Origin: an uncultured Anaerolineae bacterium
GTDB lineage: Bacteria; Chloroflexota; Anaerolineae; Aggregatilineales; Phototrophicaceae
Assembly (NCBI GenBank): GCA_937995825.1
Contig: CALKJO010000020.1
Location: 1-51,856, forward strand
Length of the DNA stretch: 51,856 nt
Direction: 5' to 3'
The notes under the pieces are model-generated. The model made no database searches. It was not told the DNA's origin and saw nothing but the letters and a program-made list of their open reading frames with translations. Both the position numbers and the translations under genes were made by a program. Every line of letters begins with the position of its first letter. Positions within the stretch are counted from its first letter, which is position 1. Positions 16,583 to 25,232 of the stretch are shown here, in pieces.

Positions 16583-18190
16583 GTGAGCCAGGAGAACATC
16601 GCAGCACTGCTCCAGAAAGGCATCGACGCCGCCCGCGCCGGCGACCGCGAAACTGCCCGCGCCGCGCTGGAGCGCGTTGTCGAACTTGACCCGGATAACG
16701 AAAAGGGCTGGTTTTGGCTTGCCTCCGTCGTGGACACGGATGAGGAGCGCCGTCTATGCCTGCGGACGGTGCTGAAGCTCAATCCCAACAATGCCAAAGC
16801 GAAAGCGGCGCTTGACCGGATCGAAGCGCGGATGCAGTCCGCATCGGTGATCAGCCCGGATGAAATCGCGCCAGGCGTGCAGCGCGCGCAGCTCACGCTG
16901 ATCCTGGGCGTGGCGGGGCTGCTCGTGTTGGTGATAGCGATCTTGGTGGTAATTTTGATGATGAGCGAGAACAACCGCCGCGCCGCCGATGCCGCGTCAA
17001 CCCAGGCGGCGTTTGACAACCTGACCGCGACCCAGCTTCAGAACACTGCTGTCGCGCAGGCGGCGCTCGACGCTAACAACACCGCGACTGCCATCGCCGA
17101 TAGGCTGACGCAGACAGCCTTCGCCCTCGTCTCGCCCACGCCGTCACCGACGGAGACGCTATCGCGGGCAACTCTGCCGCCCACTTGGACGCCTACCCCG
17201 CCGCCTTCCGCCACACCGACTCGCGTTCTGCTGCCCTTCCCGCCCGCTTCCGGCAGGATCGTCGGCTGGGGAGGCAGCGATCAGCGCGCCGATAATTACC
17301 TGCCGATCCTGATCTACGATCTGAACAATCAGGGCGCAGTCCGTCAGGTTGGAACAGAGTCAGGGTATCATCCGCGCTTCGCGCCGGGCGGTAACCGCGT
17401 GATCTACCCGCGCTATAGCCTGATCAGCACGGACACGACCATTGAGGAGATCAATCAGGATGGGACAGCGCGGACGGTGATCGACTCGCGCTGGCTCGAC
17501 TTCATCAGCCTGGTGGCAGACCCCGATTTTCCGGTCTACGCTGGCAGGGACTTGGTGTTCGCCGCGCGCGGTGACGGCAATCAGTATACTCAGCTCTACT
17601 GGATCGCCGCCGACGACAGCGCCATGCGCCGCCTGACGGTGGATCGCCAAGAATACCGCTTCCCGGATGCATCGCCGGATGGCGCGCGCGTCGTCGCCGT
17701 GCGCGTGGATCGATCGGGTGCGCAGACCTCGCAGGATTTGGTGCTGATCAATGTCGCTGAGATGCCCGCGTTCGGACGCATGATCGCCACGCCGACCGCG
17801 CCACCGATAGGGCAAGCGGACACAACGCCGATGATAGCGACGCCCGTCCCCAAATTCACCCGCCTGACCACCAGCGGCGCAGCGCTGAACGAGACCGATC
17901 CGCGCTTCTCGCATGATGGCAGCCAGATTTACTTCGCCGCCGCCGATCCCGCTGACCCGAATAACCATGATCTCTACGCGATCCCCGTCAGCGGCGGCGA
18001 AATCCGCCCTGTCATGGTCGATCCGGGCGATGATCGCTATCCGGTTCCGAGTCCGGATGGCAGATGGCTGGCCTTTTCCAGCAATCGCACCGGCGTCTGG
18101 GAGATTTACGTCCTCGATCTCACCAACGGGATGCTCTATCAGGTCACCAACTCCGAAGACCCCGATTTTCCCAGCGACTGGGCGCCGTGA
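16583..18190 (+). CDS. TPR-TM-TolB-like beta-propeller protein B
   Basis: A 535-aa paralog of the preceding gene with the same order: TPR-like module (~8-80: KGIDAARAGDRETARAALER, NEKGWFWLASVVDT, VLKLNPNNAKAKAAL), TM helix (~107-130, LTLILGVAGLLVLVIAIL), a long Gln/Ala/Thr stalk (~140-215), then a propeller with weaker repeats (FPDASPDGARVVAV, DPRFSHDGSQIYFA, YPVPSPDGRWLAFSSN, FPSDWAP at the end). GTG start with AAAGGAGAG upstream. It ends the cdsA-side transcription unit and meets the Rieske gene tail to tail with 4 bp between. No partner or ligand can be named. Confidence 0.8.
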   Translation: MSQENIAALLQKGIDAARAGDRETARAALERVVELDPDNEKGWFWLASVVDTDEERRLCLRTVLKLNPNNAKAKAALDRIEARMQSASVISPDEIAPGVQRAQLTLILGVAGLLVLVIAILVVILMMSENNRRAADAASTQAAFDNLTATQLQNTAVAQAALDANNTATAIADRLTQTAFALVSPTPSPTETLSRATLPPTWTPTPPPSATPTRVLLPFPPASGRIVGWGGSDQRADNYLPILIYDLNNQGAVRQVGTESGYHPRFAPGGNRVIYPRYSLISTDTTIEEINQDGTARTVIDSRWLDFISLVADPDFPVYAGRDLVFAARGDGNQYTQLYWIAADDSAMRRLTVDRQEYRFPDASPDGARVVAVRVDRSGAQTSQDLVLINVAEMPAFGRMIATPTAPPIGQADTTPMIATPVPKFTRLTTSGAALNETDPRFSHDGSQIYFAAADPADPNNHDLYAIPVSGGEIRPVMVDPGDDRYPVPSPDGRWLAFSSNRTGVWEIYVLDLTNGMLYQVTNSEDPDFPSDWAP

Positions 18191-18194
18191 CGCG

Positions 18195-19343
18195 CTATTT
18201 CTGCAAGTCAGCGCTCAAAAACTCATGTACCAGCAGTTGAAAGTGATGGACGCCGTTCTCGCGCAGCACGGAGAAGCGCCCCTTGTCATAGGCGCGGCTC
18301 TCTAACCCCTGCTGGACATTGACGCAGATTTCGATGTCCTCCATCTGGATTTCATCGCTGAACGCCACCGCCTGCTGCATGCTCTCCCAGCCTTCGGGCG
18401 TGCCGGGTTCTTCGAAATACCACTCAAAGATCGTCAGCGTCTTGCGATAGTCAATCGGCAGGATGATGTTGATCGACAGGTTGTCCGGATAGACGTTCAG
18501 CATCCAGTTGGGGAACACCCAGTAGTAGAGCGCCTCTGCTTCCGCCTCCGTGCGGACATAGCGGCGATCCCGCCCCGGCACATCGCCCGCCTTGGCGGGC
18601 TTGATCGGCGCGTACTGCGAGGAATAATAGCGGAACGTGTCCACGCGATATTGATCGTAGTCCAGCTCGCGGAACAAGCCCGGATGGGCAATCGGCAGGT
18701 GATAGCCTTCCAGGTAATTGTCGATATACACCTTCCAGTTACAGTCGATGTAATAATCGCGGCGCTCGATGGCGCGCATGTGGTCGATTTTGAAGCCCTT
18801 GCGCGCGATCTCGTCGTCAATCGGCTGGAGCAAATCCATCAGCGGCGCGGCGTCCGGGTCGAGATTGACGAACACAAAAGGTCCCCATGCCTCGCATTTG
18901 ACCTGACCGAGACAGACATCGCTCTTTTGCCACTCCGCAACGCCTTCAAACTCCGGCGCGTTCATCAGTGCGCCGTCGAGCGCGTATGTCCAGCCGTGAT
19001 AACGGCATTGAAGCGATTTGCGGTTGCCTTTGCCGACCGCCACCGGTCCCGCGCGGTGCATACAGACGTTGTAGAAGGCGCGCAGCGTCCCATCCAGTCC
19101 GCGCGTCACGACCAGCTTTTCCCCGACCAGCTCGCAGGTGAAGAAATCGCCGGGGCGCTGCACCATGTCGATGCGCCCGACCGGCTGCCAGGTCTTGGCG
19201 AAGATGGCGCGCTTTTCAGCCTCCAGAAACGCCGGATCGGTGTACCAGCGGGCGGGCAGCGTCGTCGCCCGTGACAAGTCTGTCGTCGGCTCGTAATCGC
19301 TCAGGTCGAGTGTGAATGGGGCAGTTTTGTTGAGGGTTAACAT
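18195..19343 (-). CDS. Rieske non-heme iron oxygenase, alpha subunit
   Basis: A 382-aa ring-hydroxylating-type oxygenase. The Rieske [2Fe-2S] ligands are Cys94-x-His96 and Cys113-x2-His116 (CMHRAG, CRYHGW). The catalytic iron site has His215 and His220 (EGYHLPIAH), with a later MEDIEIC segment for the Asp ligand. Glu212 stands where most dioxygenases have the bridging Asp; Glu is typical of the quaternary-amine group (CntA, choline and glycine-betaine monooxygenases), so an amine substrate is plausible. No reductase gene is adjacent. ATG 19343 is preferred because GGAGGGG precedes it; a GTG six bases upstream overlaps the stop of the solute-binding gene. It is translationally coupled to that gene. 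Confidence 0.9.
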   Translation of the reverse strand: MLTLNKTAPFTLDLSDYEPTTDLSRATTLPARWYTDPAFLEAEKRAIFAKTWQPVGRIDMVQRPGDFFTCELVGEKLVVTRGLDGTLRAFYNVCMHRAGPVAVGKGNRKSLQCRYHGWTYALDGALMNAPEFEGVAEWQKSDVCLGQVKCEAWGPFVFVNLDPDAAPLMDLLQPIDDEIARKGFKIDHMRAIERRDYYIDCNWKVYIDNYLEGYHLPIAHPGLFRELDYDQYRVDTFRYYSSQYAPIKPAKAGDVPGRDRRYVRTEAEAEALYYWVFPNWMLNVYPDNLSINIILPIDYRKTLTIFEWYFEEPGTPEGWESMQQAVAFSDEIQMEDIEICVNVQQGLESRAYDKGRFSVLRENGVHHFQLLVHEFLSADLQK

Positions 19344-19345
19344 GC

Positions 19346-20155
19346 TCACCCCTCCGCTGGCGTCTCAAGCGTGGATGGATTGAAGTCCACAAACCACTTT
19401 TCGATCAGCGCGTCCAGCGTGCCATCCGCGCGCATTGCCGCCAGCGCCAGATTGACCGGCTCGACCAGCGCCGACCCGCGCGGGAAGATGAAGCCCAGCT
19501 CCTCCGACGTGAGCGGCTCCCCGATGACCATCAGCGCGTCCGGGAACTGCGCCAGCACCGCGACTCCCGCGATGCTGTCCATCAGCACCGCATCGACATC
19601 GCCCGCGATCAGCGCCTGCACCGTCACGCCGAAGGTCTCATAAGCGACGACGCGATCTGCCCCCACCAGCTCGACCGCCAGATCGTAGTTGGTTGTGCCG
19701 GGCTGCGTGCCGATGGTCAGACCGTCGGCGGCTGCCAGCGATTCGGCGTCGGTGAAGCGGTCTTCATCCTTGCGCACCATCAGCACCTGCGACGCGGCGA
19801 TATAGCCATCGGAAAAAGCGACGACTTCGGCGCGCTCCTCGGTAATAGTGATGCCGTTGGCGCTCATATCGAACTCGCCGTTGCCGACCGCGACGATCTG
19901 CGCGTCCCACGAGACCGTCTCAAAGACTGGGACGAAATTCAAGCGCGCCGCCAGCTCCATGATCAGATCGTATTCGAAGCCCATCGGTTCATTCGTGTGC
20001 GGATCGAGAAACTGGAACGGGACATATAGATTTTCCATGCCGATCACCACTTCCAGCCCATTGAGATCGGGCAGTTCGGGTGTCTCAGTGGACTGAGCGA
20101 ACGCCGCCAGCGGCACTACAAGTATCAATACCAGGGCGAGCAAATACTTGCGCAT
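19346..20155 (-). CDS. Solute-binding protein, amino-acid (SBP family 3) type
   Basis: A 269-aa secreted protein. It has an N-terminal signal peptide ([20 protein letters not shown]) and then a family 3 periplasmic-binding fold: [71 protein letters not shown]. Family members deliver amino acids or related small amines to an ABC transporter; a few act as signalling or enzyme-associated receptors. No permease or ATPase lies nearby. The downstream partner is instead a Rieske oxygenase, which suggests capture and oxidation of the same small amine. Start 20155 has GAGGTG at good spacing. There is no lipobox Cys, so the mature protein would be soluble or held by other means. Confidence 0.9.
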   Translation of the reverse strand: MRKYLLALVLILVVPLAAFAQSTETPELPDLNGLEVVIGMENLYVPFQFLDPHTNEPMGFEYDLIMELAARLNFVPVFETVSWDAQIVAVGNGEFDMSANGITITEERAEVVAFSDGYIAASQVLMVRKDEDRFTDAESLAAADGLTIGTQPGTTNYDLAVELVGADRVVAYETFGVTVQALIAGDVDAVLMDSIAGVAVLAQFPDALMVIGEPLTSEELGFIFPRGSALVEPVNLALAAMRADGTLDALIEKWFVDFNPSTLETPAEG

Positions 20156-20191
20156 GATCACACCTCGTTCGGACTCGTTTTGGATGCTAAA

Positions 20192-20221
20192 AGTGTAACT
20201 GATTCGGCGGTGAAATTACAA
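20192..20221 (-). promoter_or_regulatory. Possible promoter of the SBP-Rieske operon
   Basis: On the minus strand TTGTAA (20216-20221) and TACACT (20192-20197) are 18 bp apart, each four of six to consensus, about 37 bases before the ATG. A weak but well-spaced candidate. Confidence 0.35.
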
Positions 20222-20269
20222 ACTGAATAACCGGCGCTCAGTGAGGGGGGTACACCGACTGCGTCGGGC

Positions 20270-20971
20270 TTAATGTGCCAGCAGCGACCGCGCCAGCGCC
20301 AGATCGCGGCGAGCGCTGTCGAAGCGGCGCAGACGGCGAAAGACGGCGGCGCGCTTACAGTGAAGCTGAAGATGCTGGTTGGCGGCAATCGCGCTCTGAT
20401 CGGCGGGCAGGCGCGCCGCCAGATCGTTAAGCGCAGCGGTGTAATATGCGGCGGCGTCAGCCAGATCGCCGCGTGCCGCCGCCAGATCGCCGCGCAGATG
20501 CAGCCAGCGCCAGTCCGCCGGCTGCGCCGCCAGCAGCGCGTCCGCCTGATCGAACTGATCCGCCTTCATGTGCAGCAGGATCAGCCGCTCTAAGGCGCGG
20601 CAGCGAAAATGCGCATCCGGCGCGGCGTCCAGCGCGCGCTGCATGGCATCAATCGCGGCAGCCAGATCGCCGCCCGCCGCATGGGCGACGGAACGCTGAA
20701 CCTGATCGCCAGCGTTCACCTGACCGAGTCGATCCAGTTCCGCCAGCGCGTCAGCAGGCAGATTCAGGCGCAGCAGCACGCCTGCACGCAGCCGCCGCGC
20801 CTCATCGCGCTGCGCCAGCGGCAAGCCCGCCAGCAGCGAGTCATTGAGCAGATCGAGCGCGGCAGCCAGATCGCCGGCGAAAACCAGCGTCTCCGCCTCG
20901 CGCAGACGTTCGAGGCTGATAGGGGTTGACTCCCTTCGGCAGCCAGACGCAATCCGCGCCGCGTATGTCAT
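20270..20971 (-). CDS. TPR-repeat protein
   Basis: A 233-aa all-helical protein made of TPR-like repeats: ERLREAETLVFAGDLAAALD, RLRAGVLLRLNLPADALAEL, AGGDLAAAIDAMQRALDAAP, LHLRGDLAAARGDLADAAAY and KRAAVFRRLRRFDSARRDLA. There is no signal peptide or TM segment, so it should be a cytoplasmic protein-protein adaptor. Its ATG overlaps the stop of the LPDTG protein gene (ATGA), which points to co-production and probably to interaction with that protein's acidic cytoplasmic tail or with the large scaffold protein further upstream. Last gene of the minus-strand cluster. Confidence 0.75.
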   Translation of the reverse strand: MTYAARIASGCRRESTPISLERLREAETLVFAGDLAAALDLLNDSLLAGLPLAQRDEARRLRAGVLLRLNLPADALAELDRLGQVNAGDQVQRSVAHAAGGDLAAAIDAMQRALDAAPDAHFRCRALERLILLHMKADQFDQADALLAAQPADWRWLHLRGDLAAARGDLADAAAYYTAALNDLAARLPADQSAIAANQHLQLHCKRAAVFRRLRRFDSARRDLALARSLLAH

Positions 20972-21960
20972 GCGCTCGGCGGCGCATCTGCGCGGCGAGC
21001 GCGCAGATGGCGGGCGACAGCGATCACGCCGACCAGTCCAACCAGTGCCAGCGCCAGCGCGCCCATACTGCCTGCGTCGCCGCCTACGACATCATCGAAC
21101 AAGCCCGTATCGGGAAGCGCCGTCGGCAGCGGGGTCAAGGCGATGGTCACGACAGCGGTGACGAATGTCTCGGCGGTCGGCTCGCCCACCCCCACACCGC
21201 CGCCTGCATTGGCGGTTGCGGTCAGAAACGCGCCGGCAATCGCGGTCGCGGTCTGGTTAACCGCGTCTAACGGGCTGGTGACGATGATCGTCGGTGTCGG
21301 CTGCGGTGTATCTGAAGGAAGCGCCAGGGTGGGCGACGGCTCCGGCAAGGGTGTCGCGGTGAAGTTGAGCGCTGTCAGCGTCAGCGCGGCGGCGGTCTCG
21401 GTCTGATTGGGCGGAGTCAGCGAGAGAATTTCGCGCGTCAGCACGTTGGCGATCAGCGCCGTCGCCGTCAGTTCATCGGGGTTGGGCGATGGCGTCGGCG
21501 TGAGCGTCGGCGGTCGGGTATTGGTTGGCGATGCAGTGGGGGACGCCGCCAGGGCTGTCTGGGTCAGAAACAGGCTCTCAAACGCGGCGGTCTGCGTCTG
21601 CTGCTGGAACAGCGCCGACTGGGTTTGCGTCTGCGCCAGCTGCGCTTCGACCGTTTGATTGAGCAGGACGATCTGCGTCGCGGTCAGTTCTAGATCGGTT
21701 GGTCCGGTCGGGCGAGTCGCCAGAAATAGGACGACGCCTATTACGACGGCGACGAACAGGATGATCATCACCGCTGCCAGCAGGATAAAGACCGGGTTGG
21801 TTCCGCCCTCGCGTTCCGGTTCGATCTCCGGCATGTCCTCTTCATCTTCGATGAATCCGCTCGGCAGATCGTCGTCATCCTCAAATAAGCGGTCGCCTTC
21901 ATCGTCATCCGGGAACATATCGTCAAAATTGAAGTCGTCGTTATTGTTGCGATTGCTCAT
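20968..21960 (-). CDS. Surface protein with acidic tail, Thr-rich stalk and LPDTG end
   Basis: A 330-aa protein: very acidic cytoplasmic N-terminus (1-50, DDMFPDDDEGDRLFEDDDD), a TM helix (~56-82, FILLAAVMIILFVAVVIG), a long Thr/Gln/Ala/Pro stalk (~90-275, low complexity), then LPDTG (282-286), a hydrophobic stretch (ALALALVGLVGVIAVA) and a basic tail (RHLRARR). The last three elements form a sortase-type sorting signal. Together with the N-terminal TM the protein is anchored at both ends or is cut at LPDTG. No sortase gene is in the window. It overlaps the TPR gene and lies 52 bp from the KOW-like gene. Function unknown. Confidence 0.7.
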   Translation of the reverse strand: MSNRNNNDDFNFDDMFPDDDEGDRLFEDDDDLPSGFIEDEEDMPEIEPEREGGTNPVFILLAAVMIILFVAVVIGVVLFLATRPTGPTDLELTATQIVLLNQTVEAQLAQTQTQSALFQQQTQTAAFESLFLTQTALAASPTASPTNTRPPTLTPTPSPNPDELTATALIANVLTREILSLTPPNQTETAAALTLTALNFTATPLPEPSPTLALPSDTPQPTPTIIVTSPLDAVNQTATAIAGAFLTATANAGGGVGVGEPTAETFVTAVVTIALTPLPTALPDTGLFDDVVGGDAGSMGALALALVGLVGVIAVARHLRARRADAPPSA

Positions 21961-22012
21961 CGACTTACCCCCTCTTGGTGAGCGCGCCGCCGCTGAACAG
22001 ACTCGGCAGAGC

Positions 22013-23092
22013 TTACCCTGAAACTTCTATATTTTCCAGCGGCACAACGCGCTTCTCGCCAGTGTTCAACTGAACCTGAGCGCACCGCACACGCAGTCCA
22101 TTGTCCAACAAAACAGGGGCGGTTGGCAAATCGATCACCTCACCAACAAAGCCCGCCATGTCACCGCGCGACAGCCGCACAGTCATGCCGACCGCCAGCG
22201 GACGGTCAATATTCGGGTGGGGCGGGCGATAGCCGACACTTGGAAGCTGGACTTTGACGATCAGTTCTGGGCGGCGGACTTCCAACGGCGCAGGTAAAAC
22301 GGCGTCTATCGTCGCCTGCAAGCCGTCGAGTTCGTCCAAAAACCGGAAATTAGTACTATTCATACGCATCGACCCGAATCCCTCTGTCAGCAGGATGGCA
22401 TACGGCGCGGCGAGCGCAGCATCGATCATGTCGGGTTCCATGCTTGGCGCGATCAATCCGCTGAGCTGCTGATCGCTGGCATTGGCAAGGGTCTCGTGGG
22501 TCAGTGGGCTGCGCGTCACCAGCAGCGCGCCGCGAAAGCCGATATCGATGGCATCAAAGGTCACCTGAGCCATGCCGCCTTCGGGTTCGCTGCGCAGCGT
22601 GCCGATGGCGCGTTTGCCATTGCCCCACACGCCCTGAAAGAGCGCGCCGTAGGTTTCCAGGACGACGCCGCGCCCTTTCTTGACTTCGATCACCACGCCG
22701 TTGACCCCGGCTTCCAACTCGATGATGGTCGGGACGCTCTGGACGATGATGCGCCCCGCTCCAGCATATGCCAGCCGCCCATCAATCGGGCTGAGCAGGC
22801 GGCGGCGGCCTTTCTGGGCGATCACCTGATTCAGCTCGACCGTGTCGCCGATTTCAACCTGCATCAGCGGCGGAAGCTGATCGGGATCGCGCAGACGGAA
22901 GAATTTCATCGCGTCGATCAGCACGTATGGGGCGGGATTCGTCCCCCGTGCGACAACATCGCGCAGCGAGACGCTCGAATTGGCGCGCACTTCGACGACG
23001 CCATCGACATCATCCGGCAGCAGCCGCTCGCGCCGGATGACCGTCAGCGGCAGCATCAGGCGCAGCTCAGGGAAATAGGGTTGGGAGGTCAT
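22013..23092 (-). CDS. Unknown protein with KOW-like C-terminus
   Basis: A 359-aa soluble protein I do not recognise as a named family. The N-terminal half has beta-rich segments resembling a barrel-sandwich hybrid (ALLSPIDGRL-like stretch at KGRRRLLSPIDGRLAYAG, then VKKGRGVVLETYGALFQG). The C-terminus looks like a KOW/SH3-like beta barrel (SRGDMAGFVGEVIDLPTAPV, VRCAQVQLNTGEKRVVPLEN). The middle is alpha/beta. The ATG at 23092 lies inside the end of the actin-like gene (26-bp overlap) and has AAGGA upstream, so the two are translationally coupled and probably form a complex. Longer in-frame starts would overlap further and have no support. Confidence 0.7.
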   Translation of the reverse strand: MTSQPYFPELRLMLPLTVIRRERLLPDDVDGVVEVRANSSVSLRDVVARGTNPAPYVLIDAMKFFRLRDPDQLPPLMQVEIGDTVELNQVIAQKGRRRLLSPIDGRLAYAGAGRIIVQSVPTIIELEAGVNGVVIEVKKGRGVVLETYGALFQGVWGNGKRAIGTLRSEPEGGMAQVTFDAIDIGFRGALLVTRSPLTHETLANASDQQLSGLIAPSMEPDMIDAALAAPYAILLTEGFGSMRMNSTNFRFLDELDGLQATIDAVLPAPLEVRRPELIVKVQLPSVGYRPPHPNIDRPLAVGMTVRLSRGDMAGFVGEVIDLPTAPVLLDNGLRVRCAQVQLNTGEKRVVPLENIEVSG

Positions 23093-25226
23093 CGAGATCG
23101 TCCTTCTTGTCGGATTTGCCGCTTGGCAGCTCATCGTTCAGATCGGGGAACAGATCATCGTCGGCGATCAGCTCGCGCTGCGGCTGACCGCGTCGTTTTC
23201 TGCCGCGTTCAGGTTTATCCGCCGTGAGCGCGGCAAGCTTGGGCGCTGCTTCGCGTCTCTGCTTTGACCGCGCAGCCTCCGCCAGCGTCCGGCGCTTCGG
23301 CTCAGGCGATTCGCCGGAGCGTGCGCCAGCGGCAGGCGCCGCCTCAGTCACCGCCGGCGCTTTGGGAGTCAGCCAGTCTTCAGGGATACGCTGAATCGCT
23401 TCGCCGGTCGCCTGCGCATACCATGCGGGAAGCTGCGCCGCGACTCCGCGCGGAGTCGCCGCCAGCGGCAGCGGACGCCCGCGCGCATCGATGATGATGC
23501 CCGCTTCGCCGCCCATGACGCGCGTCCGAATGCGGCTCCGCTCGCCGATGTGCAGCCCGCGCTGCAAAACGCGCACGCGGACATCGGCGCGCAGTCCGGG
23601 CGGCAGCGGGATGATGAACAGCGTCCCACCCATGACCGTATGCGTCTCGATCACGCCGTCGGCATTGGTCATGCGGACGCGGACGGCGGGCGCGCCATCA
23701 CGCGGCGTCCCGCTGACACTGATGCATGTCCCCAGATCATCCAGGCTTGCGCCATCAAGCACCTGAACAACCGCCTCCGGCGCGACGCGGGCGACCGCGC
23801 CGAGCGCGGCGATCAAGCCGCCCGGATCGGCGCGCAGGCGCGACACCCCGACGGGCTGAAGCGCGTCCAGGATGAGCATGGCGGTCATGCCCGGCTGACC
23901 AGTGTGAGTCAGCGCCGCGCCGGAGGCGATGATCTGCGCAAACGGCGGCATCGGCGCGTTGGGATCGTCGTCGGCGGTGTCGGTCGTCCACACTGGACGC
24001 GCCGCCCGCAGCAGCTCCCTGGCTCCGGCGCGCAGCAGGGCATGTTCGAGATAGAGCGTGCGCTGGCGTTCTGGAATGGTCAGCGGGCGCAGCGTCTTGT
24101 TGTAGGCGTAAGCGGCGATCTCGTTATCACTGGCGATGAACGGCAGCCAGGCGCGCACCCCCTTAATACCGACAGCGCGCAGCAGCGATGCGGCGCTCTG
24201 TCCCAAGCCGATGTCGGTGCGGATGCTGGTCGCAAGGTGGCGGTAGACGTATGCGGCAAGCACGCTTGAACCGCCGCCGATGTCCACAATCAGCGTGTCG
24301 CCCGCTGTGCGACCGAGATACTCCGCGATCAGCCCGACGCTCTGCGCGGTCGGCTGCACCCCGATCCGGCTGAGCGCGCCGACTCGCTCAAACCCGACGA
24401 TCTGCGCGCTCGCGAACGAGTCGAAGGCGGCAGCAAGCTGCGCCTGCGCCGACTCCAGCGCCTCTACATCGAGCGTCGGGCGGACATTGTCGGCGATCAG
24501 CAGCACCTGATCGCTGAACAACGCTGCCATCCGCTCGACCAGCTCGGAATTGCCCGCGTACAGGATGATCGGTCGGTGACCGCGCGGCATCAGCCGGCTG
24601 GCAAGCCGCGCGGTCTGCGCCAGCTCCAATACGGGCGCTTCCGCCCCGCCTTCCGTCCCGCCTGCGATGAAGATCAGGTCAGGGCGCGCCAAGATCACGG
24701 CGTTCATCTGATCCTGGACGCTGCGGCGGTCATCGAGCGAGATCGTCTCCACGATGTCGATATAGGTGCCGGCGGCGGCGCGCTGCGCGCTGATCACGCT
24801 GACATCGGGGACGAGTCCCATCATCACCGTGCGCAGCCGGCGTCCGAGGCTGGCGGTCGCCACGAACAGATCGACGCCGCTGCGGTCGGACTGCTCCGGG
24901 ATGATCACCTGCCCATCCTCGCGTGTCAGCATCCGTCCGGTGGACTGGCTCATCGCCAGCAGCGCACGCTCGACGCCAACGTAAGCATCCCCGATCGGAA
25001 AGCCGGCGGTCGTGCGCGTTTGACTGCGCCCGACCAGCCGATACACTCCTTCGACCTGATCGATCAGCACGGCGCGCGTGTGGACGTTGCCCAGATCGAC
25101 CGCCAGGATCGAGGTGATCGGCACGCTGGCACTGGGCGACGATTTGACTGCCGGCGCGTCGTCTGGCGCGGAGTTCAGATAGGCTTCGAGTTCGGTACGT
25201 TTCCGGCGTCTGAGCAGCGCAGCCAT
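23067..25226 (-). CDS. Actin-like ATPase, MutL (glutamate mutase reactivase-like) family
   Basis: A 719-aa protein with the ASKHA/actin fold: phosphate-1 loop AVDLGNVHTRAV (Asp44), phosphate-2 loop TLIVDIGGGSSVLAAY (Asp315), and the MutL-family segments FVATASLGRRLR and DLIFIAGGTEGG. 'MutL' here is the clostridial glutamate-mutase accessory protein, not the mismatch-repair protein. No adenosylcobalamin mutase subunit is nearby; the neighbours are membrane and surface proteins, so reactivation of a mutase is unlikely. A filament or scaffold role is plausible. The basic N-terminus (LLRRRKR) and low-complexity C-terminus (~610-719, Lys/Arg then Asp-rich) are extensions to the core. Six bp after the 224-aa membrane protein. 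Confidence 0.8.
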   Translation of the reverse strand: MAALLRRRKRTELEAYLNSAPDDAPAVKSSPSASVPITSILAVDLGNVHTRAVLIDQVEGVYRLVGRSQTRTTAGFPIGDAYVGVERALLAMSQSTGRMLTREDGQVIIPEQSDRSGVDLFVATASLGRRLRTVMMGLVPDVSVISAQRAAAGTYIDIVETISLDDRRSVQDQMNAVILARPDLIFIAGGTEGGAEAPVLELAQTARLASRLMPRGHRPIILYAGNSELVERMAALFSDQVLLIADNVRPTLDVEALESAQAQLAAAFDSFASAQIVGFERVGALSRIGVQPTAQSVGLIAEYLGRTAGDTLIVDIGGGSSVLAAYVYRHLATSIRTDIGLGQSAASLLRAVGIKGVRAWLPFIASDNEIAAYAYNKTLRPLTIPERQRTLYLEHALLRAGARELLRAARPVWTTDTADDDPNAPMPPFAQIIASGAALTHTGQPGMTAMLILDALQPVGVSRLRADPGGLIAALGAVARVAPEAVVQVLDGASLDDLGTCISVSGTPRDGAPAVRVRMTNADGVIETHTVMGGTLFIIPLPPGLRADVRVRVLQRGLHIGERSRIRTRVMGGEAGIIIDARGRPLPLAATPRGVAAQLPAWYAQATGEAIQRIPEDWLTPKAPAVTEAAPAAGARSGESPEPKRRTLAEAARSKQRREAAPKLAALTADKPERGRKRRGQPQRELIADDDLFPDLNDELPSGKSDKKDDLDDLPTLFP

Positions 25227-25232
25227 ATTTTG

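Noticed and set aside
23067..25226. Reading the MutL-family gene as DNA mismatch repair MutL
   Set aside because: The protein has actin-like phosphate loops and the glutamate-mutase-accessory segments; it lacks GHKL ATPase motifs.
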